Both the position numbers and the translations under genes were made by a program. Shown piece after piece: positions 17,798-25,258 of a stretch of 64,000 bases of DNA. Each line of letters begins with the position of its first letter. Position 1 is the first letter of the stretch. The stretch is from Verrucomicrobiota bacterium (lineage in GTDB: Bacteria > Verrucomicrobiota > Verrucomicrobiia > Opitutales > Opitutaceae). The notes under the pieces were generated by a model that was not told the DNA's origin, searched no databases, and was given only the letters and a program-made list of their open reading frames with translations. Location of the stretch: NCBI GenBank assembly GCA_023416735.1, contig JAEZGX010000034.1, positions 23,018-87,017 of the forward strand, read 5' to 3'.

Positions 17798-20608
17798 ATG
17801 GTAAACATGAAAGCGATCGCTCTGTGGTGGGCGGGAATGATCTTCGTCGGCGCGAGCGTGGTGCAGGGGGCGCTGTCAGAGCGGCTGTATCTTTCGGGGC
17901 GAGATCGTGCGGATGTGGTGAGGTGGGAGTTTCGCTGTTCGAGCGGGGCGAAGGCGGGCGAGTGGTCGACGATTCCGGTGCCATCGAATTGGGAAATGCA
18001 CGGGTTTGGGACGTTGAGTTATGATGCGGTGACGCCGTCGGAACGCGGGGAGTATCGGCATCGTTTTTCGCTGCCGGAGGCGTGGCGGGGGAAGACGGTG
18101 CGGATTTTCTTCGACGGCGTGATGACGGATACGCGCGTGACGGTGAACGGGCGTTCGGCGGGGCCGGTGCATCAAGGCGGGTTTTACCGGTTCAGTTACG
18201 ACATTACTGAACTGGTGCGTTTCGATGAGGAGAACGTGTTAGAAGTGGAGGTGGATGAAACGTCGGCGAATGCAGGCGTGAATCGTGCGGAGCGGACGGG
18301 GGACTATTGGAATTTTGGCGGCATTTATCGGCCGGTGTGGTTGGAGGCTTGGCCGGAGCAGGCGATCGAGCGGGTGGCGATCGATGCGCGGGCGGATGGG
18401 ACATTTGCGTTAGATGCTTTCATGGCAGGCGGCGGTGACGCGCGGCGGATGGAGGTGCGTTTGGTGGACGAAGTGGGGCGCGAAGTAGCGGGACCGTGGA
18501 GCGCGGAACGAGCGGGAGAGAACACGCGCGTGCGCGTGAGCGGGCGGATGGACGCACCGGCGTTGTGGACGGCGGAGACGCCGCATCTTTATACGGCGGT
18601 GGCGCGGTTGGTAGGGGCGAAAGGCGACGTGGTGCATGAGCGGCGCACGCGTTTTGGGTTTCGCACGTTCGAGGTGCGAGCGGGCGATGGGTTTTATCTG
18701 AACGGGCGGCGCGTGGTGTTGCAGGGTGTGAACCGGCACTCATTCAACGCGCGGCACGGGCGGGCGTTGGCAGAGGAGGATCACCGCGAGGACATCCGGC
18801 TGATGAAGGAGATGAATATGAACGCGGTGCGGATGTCGCACTACCCGCCGGACGAGCGGTTTCTCGAGCTGTGCGACGAGGAAGGACTTTATGTGCTGAA
18901 CGAACTCGCGGGCTGGCAGAAGAGCTACGATGCGGAAGTTGGGCGGAAGCTGGTGGAGGCGATGATCAAGCGGGATGTGAATCATCCGAGCGTGGTGCTG
19001 TGGGACAATGGCAACGAAGGCGGTTGGAATACGGAGCTCGATGCGGAGTTTGCGAAATGGGATCCGCAGAGGCGCGCGGTGCTGCATCCGTGGGACGTGT
19101 TGAATGGTGTGAACACGGCGCACTATCGGACGTTCGAGCAATTGCCGGCGCTCGTGGCGGGGAAGGAGATCAAGCGCGGCGCAGGCGTGGATCGGACGCC
19201 GATCACGCACGAGCGGCCGCTGATTTATCTGCCGACGGAATTCCTGCATGCGTTGTTCGACGGCGGCGCGGGGGCGGGCATGGAGGATTATTGGAAGCTG
19301 ATGCGCAGCGGGAAGACCTTTGGCGGCGGATTCGTGTGGGTGTTTCGCGACGAAGGGGTGTTGCGACCGGACACGGGGCAGATCGACCTGATGGGAAATC
19401 GGGCGCCCGATGGGATCGTGGGGCCGTTCGGTGAGAAGGAAGGGAGTTTTTACACGTTGAAAGAGCTGTGGTCGCCGCTCGTGGTGGAGGAGCGGGAGAT
19501 CCCGGAGGACTTCGACGGAGCGCTGACGATCGAGAATCGTCACAGTTTTACGGATACGGTGGCGTGCCGGTTCGGGTGGGAATTGCGATTGATGCCGGAG
19601 GTGGGCGGGAGCGCGACGACCGGGAGGACGTTGGCGTCGGGGGTGGCGACGAGTCCGGCGATTGCGCCTGGTGAGACGGGAGCGCTGCGGCTGAATCTGC
19701 CGGCTAACTGGCGGACGGCGGATGTGCTGGCGCTGCGGATGGAGGATCCGCGCGGACGGGAGTTGTGGACGCAGACCTGGGCGTTGCCGGGGTTGCGGCG
19801 TTTTTCGACGCTGCCGAAAGCGGAGGAGGGAGAGGCTGCGGCGTTCAAGGTGACGGAGCAGCGGGGGGTGATCGTGGTGGCGTTTCGCGATGGATCGGCG
19901 GCGTTCGACAAGAAGACGGGCGCGCTCGTCGAATTGGTGCGCGGCGAGCGCAGGCTGTCACTGGGCGGAGGATTGCGGCCGGCGGCGGGGCAGGCGTCGC
20001 TGGTGAGTTTCGAGACGTGGAGCGAAGGGCCGGACTTCGTGGTGACCAGCCGTTACACGGGTGGACTGGAATTGGTGGAGTGGCGGCTGAGCGCGAGCGG
20101 GTGGGTGGAGTGCTCGTATGCGTATCCGGGAATCAAGGACGCGGCATTTCAGGGCGTGAGCTTCGATCTGCCCGGCGTGCAGGTGCGCGGCAAGACGTGG
20201 GTCGGCGATGGGCCGTATCGCGTGTGGCAGAATCGATTGCGCGGCGTGACGCTCGGCGCGTGGTCAAATCGCTATAACGAGACGATCACGGGCTGGAGCG
20301 GCTTCGAGTATCCGGAGTTCAAAGGGTTTTTCTCGGGCGTGCGGTGGATGACGCTGGAGACGAGTGGTGGACGGCTGACGGTGGTGCCGCACCCAGGACT
20401 TTATGTGCAGGTGATGAAGCCGGATTTACCGCCGGCGGAAGTGGTGGCGAAGACGATGGTGGAGATGCCGGAAGCGGATCTCTCGTTTTTGAATGTGATT
20501 CCGGCGATCGGGACGAAGTTCAGCTGGCCGGAGGAAGGCGGGCCGCAGGGAGTGAAGCCGGAAGCGAGCGAGGTTTATCGCGGGTGGTTTGGGATGCGGC
20601 TGGAGTAA
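17798..20608 (+). CDS. Secreted glycoside hydrolase family 2 enzyme (beta-galactosidase-like)
   Basis: A 936-residue GH2 protein. A signal peptide (AIALWWAGMIFVGASVVQGA) precedes the sugar-binding jelly roll, with IPVPSNWEMHGFG and FDGVMTDTRVTVNGRSAG. An Ig-like domain and the TIM barrel follow. The barrel starts at LQGVNRHSFNARHGRA and carries the acid/base E407 in LWDNGNEGGW and the nucleophile E481 in LPTEFLHAL. The usual HNE or GNE context is kept, so it should be active. A long C-terminal part resembles the GH2 small-chain domain. Substrate could be beta-galactoside, beta-mannoside or beta-glucuronide; sequence alone does not decide. It follows the GH43-GH95 gene by 93 bp and is probably part of the same degradation unit. 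Start could also be ATG 17807. Confidence 0.88.
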   Translation: MVNMKAIALWWAGMIFVGASVVQGALSERLYLSGRDRADVVRWEFRCSSGAKAGEWSTIPVPSNWEMHGFGTLSYDAVTPSERGEYRHRFSLPEAWRGKTVRIFFDGVMTDTRVTVNGRSAGPVHQGGFYRFSYDITELVRFDEENVLEVEVDETSANAGVNRAERTGDYWNFGGIYRPVWLEAWPEQAIERVAIDARADGTFALDAFMAGGGDARRMEVRLVDEVGREVAGPWSAERAGENTRVRVSGRMDAPALWTAETPHLYTAVARLVGAKGDVVHERRTRFGFRTFEVRAGDGFYLNGRRVVLQGVNRHSFNARHGRALAEEDHREDIRLMKEMNMNAVRMSHYPPDERFLELCDEEGLYVLNELAGWQKSYDAEVGRKLVEAMIKRDVNHPSVVLWDNGNEGGWNTELDAEFAKWDPQRRAVLHPWDVLNGVNTAHYRTFEQLPALVAGKEIKRGAGVDRTPITHERPLIYLPTEFLHALFDGGAGAGMEDYWKLMRSGKTFGGGFVWVFRDEGVLRPDTGQIDLMGNRAPDGIVGPFGEKEGSFYTLKELWSPLVVEEREIPEDFDGALTIENRHSFTDTVACRFGWELRLMPEVGGSATTGRTLASGVATSPAIAPGETGALRLNLPANWRTADVLALRMEDPRGRELWTQTWALPGLRRFSTLPKAEEGEAAAFKVTEQRGVIVVAFRDGSAAFDKKTGALVELVRGERRLSLGGGLRPAAGQASLVSFETWSEGPDFVVTSRYTGGLELVEWRLSASGWVECSYAYPGIKDAAFQGVSFDLPGVQVRGKTWVGDGPYRVWQNRLRGVTLGAWSNRYNETITGWSGFEYPEFKGFFSGVRWMTLETSGGRLTVVPHPGLYVQVMKPDLPPAEVVAKTMVEMPEADLSFLNVIPAIGTKFSWPEEGGPQGVKPEASEVYRGWFGMRLE

Positions 20609-20670
20609 CGGACGAAACAGCGCCCGCGAGCGGGCGGGCACGGCGTTTTCATCCGAGCTGTAGCCAGCTG

Positions 20671-20746
20671 GTGAACCACAGAGGCACAGAGAACACGGAG
20701 AAAACCGGTGGCCGTGCTCTGTGTTCTCGGTGTCTTCGTGGTTCGA
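20671..20746. repeat. Family B repeat pair in inverted orientation
   Basis: AACCACAGAGGCACAGAGAA at the left and its reverse-complement relative ending GTCTTCGTGGTTC at the right flank a GC-rich centre. Together they form an imperfect 75-bp hairpin between the convergent GH2 and hibernation-factor genes. It may help separate the transcripts. Confidence 0.65.
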
Positions 20747-20815
20747 ATCGGCGATACCGATTCGAACAATGGCTACAGTGTCATCTGCTCTGGGGCACGC
20801 CCCTTGGCGACTTCA

Positions 20816-21190
20816 TCAAGCGAGTGCTGCCGCTGGCTCGAGCATGCGGATGTCGCCGACGGAGCGGCGGCGCATGGCGGAAGTCGTGCGCTTGCGGAGA
20901 AGCCGGTCGAGTTTGTCGATGAGGAGGTTGATGGAATTGTAGGCATCCTCCGTGGTGACCGCGGCGGAAAGGTCGGGACCGGCGATCTCGACGCGACCCT
21001 TGGCGGTGAAGACCCGCGTGTGCCCGCGGTGTCCGCATTCGACGTCCACGCGAAGGCGGAGGATTTCCGCTTCGTGACGGAAGAGTCGTTCGGCCTTGGA
21101 TTCGATGGCGGTTTTCATCGCCTCGGTGAGGTCGAGGTGAATGCCGCGGAGGATGAGCTTGGGGTTGTTGGAGCAGGCGGGGGATTTCAT
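20816..21190 (-). CDS. hpf: Short ribosome hibernation promoting factor (HPF/RaiA family)
   Basis: A 124-residue protein from ATG 21190. The beta-alpha-beta-beta-beta-alpha fold of the sigma-54 modulation/S30AE family is visible in LILRGIHLDLTEAMKTAIESK, LRLRVDVECG and VEIAGPDLSAAVTTEDAYNS, then INLLIDKLDRLLRKR. The conserved helix basic patch ends in KRTTSAMRRRS. It lacks the C-terminal dimerisation domain of long HPF. Such proteins bind the 30S decoding region in stationary phase and inactivate ribosomes. A 286-bp upstream region separates it from rhaA and contains only scattered AT-rich hexamers. Confidence 0.85.
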   Translation of the reverse strand: MKSPACSNNPKLILRGIHLDLTEAMKTAIESKAERLFRHEAEILRLRVDVECGHRGHTRVFTAKGRVEIAGPDLSAAVTTEDAYNSINLLIDKLDRLLRKRTTSAMRRRSVGDIRMLEPAAALA

Positions 21191-21476
21191 GGGGGTTTTG
21201 GAATCGTGTTGTGAGTGAGTTTCCAACGAAGGTCGGAACTACGCCCTGAGTATAATCTTCTGTATGCGCCGGGCTGGGCGGATCTTGTCTTTTCGGGCGC
21301 GGATTTGGACGAAGCGGCGATGTGAGTTTTTCGGCCGCAGAAATGGGATCCCGCGCCGAGTCGCGGGCGCGCGGGCACGGGGCTGCGCATGATCGATCCG
21401 CGTCGCGGATACGAACGAGGGTGCGCGGAGAGTGGCGCCGACGAAGGCCGGCGCTCGCGCGGGGAGAAGCAGCCGA

Positions 21477-22748
21477 TTAGCGGGCGGCGAGCGTTTGCTT
21501 CTCGTAGGCGGCGATGTCGGCGAGCCAGTCGGCGCGGGCGGGGACGTTGGCGCGGAGGCAGAGTTCGTCCCAGACGGCGCCCCAGGGGAGGGACTTGGTT
21601 TGCTCCATCAACGCGAGGCGTTCGTGACCGCGGTTGGATGTATCCGCTTCGCGGAGACGTTGAGAAGGATCGAGCAGGCCGAGGAGGATCGCCTGGCGCG
21701 TGGCGCGGGCGCCGACCACGTAGGCGGCGAGGCGGTTGATGGAAGCGTCGAAGAAATCGAGGGCGACGAAGACGCGGTCCCAGGCGTCGCCGCGGGCGAT
21801 TTCGAGGAAGAGGTTGCGCGTGGGGTCGTCGAGGATGACGACGTGATCGCTGTCCCAGCGGATCGGGCGCGAGGTGTGAAGGAGGATGCGCTCGTGGAAT
21901 TGCATGAGCGCAGAAACTTTGTCGGCGACGGATTCGGTCGGGTGATAGTGACCGAGGTCGAGGCAGAGGACGAGGTCGCGCGCTTGGGCGTAGGACGAGT
22001 AGAACTCCTGCGAGCCGACGACGTATTCCTCGCTGCCGAGGCCGAAGAGTTTTCCTTCGACGGCGTCGACGCAGAGTTTCCGGTTGATGGATTTGTCGGC
22101 GAAGATCGCGTCGTAGGATTCGACCAGGCGTTCGCGCGGAGACCAGCGGTCGGCGGGGACGTCTTTCGCGCCGTCGGGGACCCAGTGATTATGGACGCAT
22201 GGCGTGCCGAGTTTTTTGGCGAAGTGCTGGGCGATGCGGCGGCAGGCTTTGGCGTGATCGATCCAGAAACGGCGGATGGATTTGTCGGCGTGCGAGAGCG
22301 TGAAGCCGGAGGCGGCTTTCGGGTGGGCGAAATAGGTGGGGTTGAAATCGAGGCCGATGGATTTGGATTTGGCCCAGTCGAGCCAGCGGGAGAAATGTTG
22401 GGGCTCGAGCGCGTTGCGGTCGACGGGGGTGTCGCCGGTTTCGGCGTAGAACGCGTGGAGATTGAGGCGTTGTTGGCCGGGGAGGAGCTTGAGGACGACG
22501 TCGAGGTCGGCGCGCATTTCGTCGCCGTTGCGGGCGCGGCCGGGATAACCACCGGTCGCCATGATGCCGCCGGAGTCGACGCTGCCTTTGGGCGTTTCGA
22601 GGCCGCGGACGTCGTCGGCTTGCCAGCAGTGGAGGGAGATCGGGATTTCGAGGGCGCGCGTGAGGGCGGCTTCGGTGTCGACGCCGAAATCGGCGTAGGC
22701 TTCGCGGGCGAGTTTGTAGGCGGCGGAGATTTTTTTGGCGGAAGTCAT
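21477..22748 (-). CDS. rhaA: L-rhamnose isomerase
   Basis: A 423-residue enzyme converting L-rhamnose to L-rhamnulose. The frame aligns closely by eye with E. coli RhaA over its whole length: ISLHCWQADDVRG, ATGGYPGRARN, LDFNPTYFAHP, HADKSIRRFWIDHAKACRR, VHNHWVPDGAKD, DAVEGKLFGLG, SRPIRWDSDHVVILDD and LDFFDASINRLAA. The metal-binding residues lie in these segments. Start ATG 22748 gives the usual N-terminus; an in-frame start at 22769 adds seven residues. It is the last gene of the minus-strand rha operon, 118 bp after rhaB, with repeat elements in the gap. Confidence 0.95.
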   Translation of the reverse strand: MTSAKKISAAYKLAREAYADFGVDTEAALTRALEIPISLHCWQADDVRGLETPKGSVDSGGIMATGGYPGRARNGDEMRADLDVVLKLLPGQQRLNLHAFYAETGDTPVDRNALEPQHFSRWLDWAKSKSIGLDFNPTYFAHPKAASGFTLSHADKSIRRFWIDHAKACRRIAQHFAKKLGTPCVHNHWVPDGAKDVPADRWSPRERLVESYDAIFADKSINRKLCVDAVEGKLFGLGSEEYVVGSQEFYSSYAQARDLVLCLDLGHYHPTESVADKVSALMQFHERILLHTSRPIRWDSDHVVILDDPTRNLFLEIARGDAWDRVFVALDFFDASINRLAAYVVGARATRQAILLGLLDPSQRLREADTSNRGHERLALMEQTKSLPWGAVWDELCLRANVPARADWLADIAAYEKQTLAAR

Positions 22749-22761
22749 GGAAGGAAGAAAT

Positions 22762-22798
22762 TTAACCACGGATGGACACGGATGAACGCAGATTCAGT
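22762..22798 (+). repeat. Family A repeat, ACCACGGATGGACACGGATG variant
   Basis: A variant unit lies between rhaA and rhaB, next to the inverted pair at 22812. Confidence 0.65.
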
Positions 22799-22811
22799 CG
22801 ATCCGATCCGA

Positions 22812-22888
22812 GAACCACGAATGGACACGAATGCACACGAATGGGTCGGGCTTCGGAGCATTCGTGTCAGTTCGTGTTCATTCGTGGT
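22812..22888. repeat. Family A inverted pair overlapping the rhaB stop
   Basis: AACCACGAATGGACACGAAT and ATTCGTGTTCATTCGTGGTT face each other around a short centre, giving a 75-bp imperfect hairpin. The right arm lies inside the end of rhaB and encodes its last residues (YKPRMNTN) and the TGA. Confidence 0.8.
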
Positions 22889-24327
22889 TTGTAGATCGTT
22901 TGTTGGATTTGTTTCGCGAGGAGGGCGCGGAAAGTTTTCAGGTCTTTGACGGCGCGGAGGGCGATGAGCTGGCTGGCGAGGTTGCCGACGGCGGTGCCTT
23001 CGAGGGCGAAGGAGATCACGGGGATTTGTGCGGCGTTGGCGGTGGCTTGGCAGAGAAGACGATTCTTCGAGCCGCCGCCGACCATGAGGATGCGTTGGAA
23101 TTTTCGATTCGCGAGGCGTTCGAAGGAGCGCATTGCGTCGGCGTGGCCTTGGCCGAGGGAGTCGCAGATGAGGCGGGTGTAAGCAGGGAAATTTTTTGGG
23201 AGCGGAAGTTTTCGACGTTTGAGTTGGGCCTCGATCGCGGCGCGCATCGAAGGCGGGTTGGCGAAAGCGCTATCCGTGACGTCGAGGAGCGCTTTGGGCG
23301 CGGGAAGTTTTTCCGCGGCGGCGATGAGGGCGGACCACTCGGCGTCGGTTTTGGGGCGGGAGGAAAAGTCCTTCAGCGTGCATTCGAGCAGCCAGAGGCC
23401 GATGACGTTGGTGAGCGGACGATAGCGGCCGTCGCCGGTGCGTTCGTTTGAAATGCGGGCGGCGAGAGCTTCGTCGCCGAGGACGGGGCTGTCGCTTTCG
23501 AAGCCGACGAGCGACCAGGTGCCGGAGCTGAGAAAGAGATCGGTGCCGGACGGATCGGCGGGCATCGCGTCGTAGGCGGCGGCGGTGTCGTGGCCGGGGA
23601 CGGCGATGACTTGGGCGTCGTTGAAACCGGACAAGTCGCCACGCAGTTCGCGACGGAGTTTGCCGAGTTTGGTGCCGGAGAGGATTGGTTTAGAAAACCA
23701 CTGCGACGGGATGCGGAAATAATCGAGCGCGGGGCGGGACCAGTTTGTGGAGTGGACGTCGATCAGTTGAGTGGTGCTCGCGATCGTGAACTCGTTCTCC
23801 ATGCGACCGGAGAGGAGGAAGTTGAAGTAGTCGGGGAGAAAGAGGCAGCGCGTGGCGAGGTCTTCGATGGCGGGGCAACTCGCGACGGTTTCGGCGAGTT
23901 GGAGGCTGGAGTTGTAGAAGACGTTCGGAATGCCGGTGGCGGCGTAGAGGCGGGCGAGGGCGGCGCGGGTGTTGGAAAGTTTCTGGAGGCCGGGCTGCGT
24001 GCGGGCGTCGCGGTAGGCGTGAACTGGATACACGAGACGGCCGGTGTCGTTGACGAGCGCGTAGTCGACGCCCCAGGTGTCGACGCCGACGGACGCGATG
24101 GATTTAAATTGTGCGGCGGCTTGGCGGAGGCCGGTTTGGATTTCGGACCAGAGACCGGGGAGGTTCCAGTAGTCGTGGCTGCCGAGGGAGTGGAAAGCGT
24201 TGGGAAAGCGATGGACCTCGGTGAGGCTCAGTTTGTTTTTGGACCAGGTGCCGACGATCACGCGGCCGCTGGTGGCGCCGAGGTCGATGGCGGCGCAGTG
24301 CAAGGGGGCGGAGGACGGGCGGAGCAT
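22867..24327 (-). CDS. rhaB: L-rhamnulokinase
   Basis: A 486-residue FGGY-family sugar kinase that phosphorylates L-rhamnulose at C1. It has the N-terminal phosphate loop AAIDLGATSGRVIVG, then VGVDTWGVDYALVNDTGR, the adenosine region LFLSSGTWSLVGFE, and the glycine-rich ILMVGGGSKNRLLCQATAN. Length and motifs match RhaB. The C-terminus QQTIYKPRMNTN is odd: the last eight codons and the stop come from a family A repeat, so the original end was probably slightly different. It lies 11 bp downstream of the DeoR-type gene and upstream of rhaA in one operon. Confidence 0.95.
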   Translation of the reverse strand: MLRPSSAPLHCAAIDLGATSGRVIVGTWSKNKLSLTEVHRFPNAFHSLGSHDYWNLPGLWSEIQTGLRQAAAQFKSIASVGVDTWGVDYALVNDTGRLVYPVHAYRDARTQPGLQKLSNTRAALARLYAATGIPNVFYNSSLQLAETVASCPAIEDLATRCLFLPDYFNFLLSGRMENEFTIASTTQLIDVHSTNWSRPALDYFRIPSQWFSKPILSGTKLGKLRRELRGDLSGFNDAQVIAVPGHDTAAAYDAMPADPSGTDLFLSSGTWSLVGFESDSPVLGDEALAARISNERTGDGRYRPLTNVIGLWLLECTLKDFSSRPKTDAEWSALIAAAEKLPAPKALLDVTDSAFANPPSMRAAIEAQLKRRKLPLPKNFPAYTRLICDSLGQGHADAMRSFERLANRKFQRILMVGGGSKNRLLCQATANAAQIPVISFALEGTAVGNLASQLIALRAVKDLKTFRALLAKQIQQTIYKPRMNTN

Positions 24328-24338
24328 GGCGTTATTCG

Positions 24339-25121
24339 TTATTTCGCGGGAAGATAGCGATTAAGAGGAAGAGGAATGGCGACGCGGGCGAGGCTCGCGG
24401 CGGAAGCGTCGGTGACGAGGGAGAAGGCGGCGTCCCAGCCGGTGACACGGTGCGGGGTGGAGCGACCGAGCTTGGTGGCGTCGAGGCAGAAGAAGGTTTT
24501 GGCGGACTGAGCGAGCACGGCTTGTTGGAAGGCGGCGATGTTGGCGTGCGAGTTGGTGATGCCGGAGGCGTCCATGCCTTCGCCGCTGAGGAAGGCGGCG
24601 TCGAATTTCCAGTCGGCGAGCGCGCGGGCGGAATCGGGACTGAGAAGGATGGCCTGGCGATGGAGAAACATGCCGCCGAGCACGTGCAGTTCGATGCCGG
24701 GGGTGCCGCCTAGCACGCTGGCGATCGGGAGGCTGTTGGTGACGACGGTGAGTTCGCGGACGGCGCGTCGGGTAACGAGGAGACGTGCGATCGCTTGAAC
24801 GGTGGTGCCGGCGTCGAGGAAGACGATGCCTTTGCGAGGCACCTGTTTCAGGGCGGCGGCGGCGATGCGGGTTTTGGCGGTGCGGGCGCGGTGGGCGCGT
24901 TCGCCGAGAGAGGCGAACGACGTGTTGTAGTCGGCGAGCGCGCCGCCGCGGGTGCGGGTGATGTGGCCGTTGGCGGCGATGCTCGCGAGATCGCGGCGCG
25001 CGGTGGCTTCGGACACGTCGAGGCGCCGGCAGATTTCTGCGATGGGCAGAAAGCCGTCGGTGCGGATCAACTGCCGGAGGTTTTCGCGGCGTTGATCGAC
25101 GACGTGTTGGGGGACGCGCAT
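24339..25121 (-). CDS. DeoR-family transcriptional regulator of the rhamnose operon
   Basis: A 260-residue regulator from ATG 25121 (an upstream start at 25145 lies in repeat sequence). Residues about 3-57 form the DeoR winged helix: RRENLRQLIRTDGFLPIAEI, CRRLDVSEATARRDLASIA. The C-terminal sensor domain (DeoRC) includes IVFLDAGTTVQAIARLL and VVTNSLPIASVL, the phosphosugar-binding region of this family. It is embedded between rhaEW and rhaB, so it most likely senses a rhamnose pathway intermediate such as rhamnulose 1-phosphate and controls the operon. The effector is inferred. Confidence 0.9.
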   Translation of the reverse strand: MRVPQHVVDQRRENLRQLIRTDGFLPIAEICRRLDVSEATARRDLASIAANGHITRTRGGALADYNTSFASLGERAHRARTAKTRIAAAALKQVPRKGIVFLDAGTTVQAIARLLVTRRAVRELTVVTNSLPIASVLGGTPGIELHVLGGMFLHRQAILLSPDSARALADWKFDAAFLSGEGMDASGITNSHANIAAFQQAVLAQSAKTFFCLDATKLGRSTPHRVTGWDAAFSLVTDASAASLARVAIPLPLNRYLPAK

Positions 25122-25130
25122 GGGGAGAAA

Positions 25131-25247
25131 AGATCCAAGCTCCAAGATCCAAGCTCCAGAGAATGATCAATGATCAAACATCGGGAGGGCGTGGGGTTTT
25201 GGAGATTGGGGGTTCTCTGGAGCTTGGATCTTGGTGCTCGGATCTTC
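25131..25247. repeat. Family C inverted repeat pair (AAGATCCAAGCTCCAGAGAA)
   Basis: CCAAGATCCAAGCTCCAGAG on the left and CTCTGGAGCTTGGATCTTGG on the right are exact reverse complements separated by about 60 bp. The left arm is preceded by a further CCAAGCT unit. The element fills the gap between rhaEW and the DeoR gene. A related single copy is at 48557. Confidence 0.8.
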
Positions 25248-25258
25248 CTTTCTGCGCG

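Noticed and set aside
21249..21256. TATAAT/TATACT hexamers upstream of hpf as a sigma-70 promoter
   Set aside because: No acceptable -35 element lies 16-18 bp away on either strand, so a single hexamer is not enough.
22762..22888. CRISPR array
   Set aside because: The repeated units are few, in opposite orientations and without regular spacers; they are dispersed hairpin repeats.
25150..25170. TGATCAATGATCAA as a further FNR box
   Set aside because: The half-sites do not form TTGA-N6-TCAA, and the sequence belongs to the family C repeat, with a related version at 48590.
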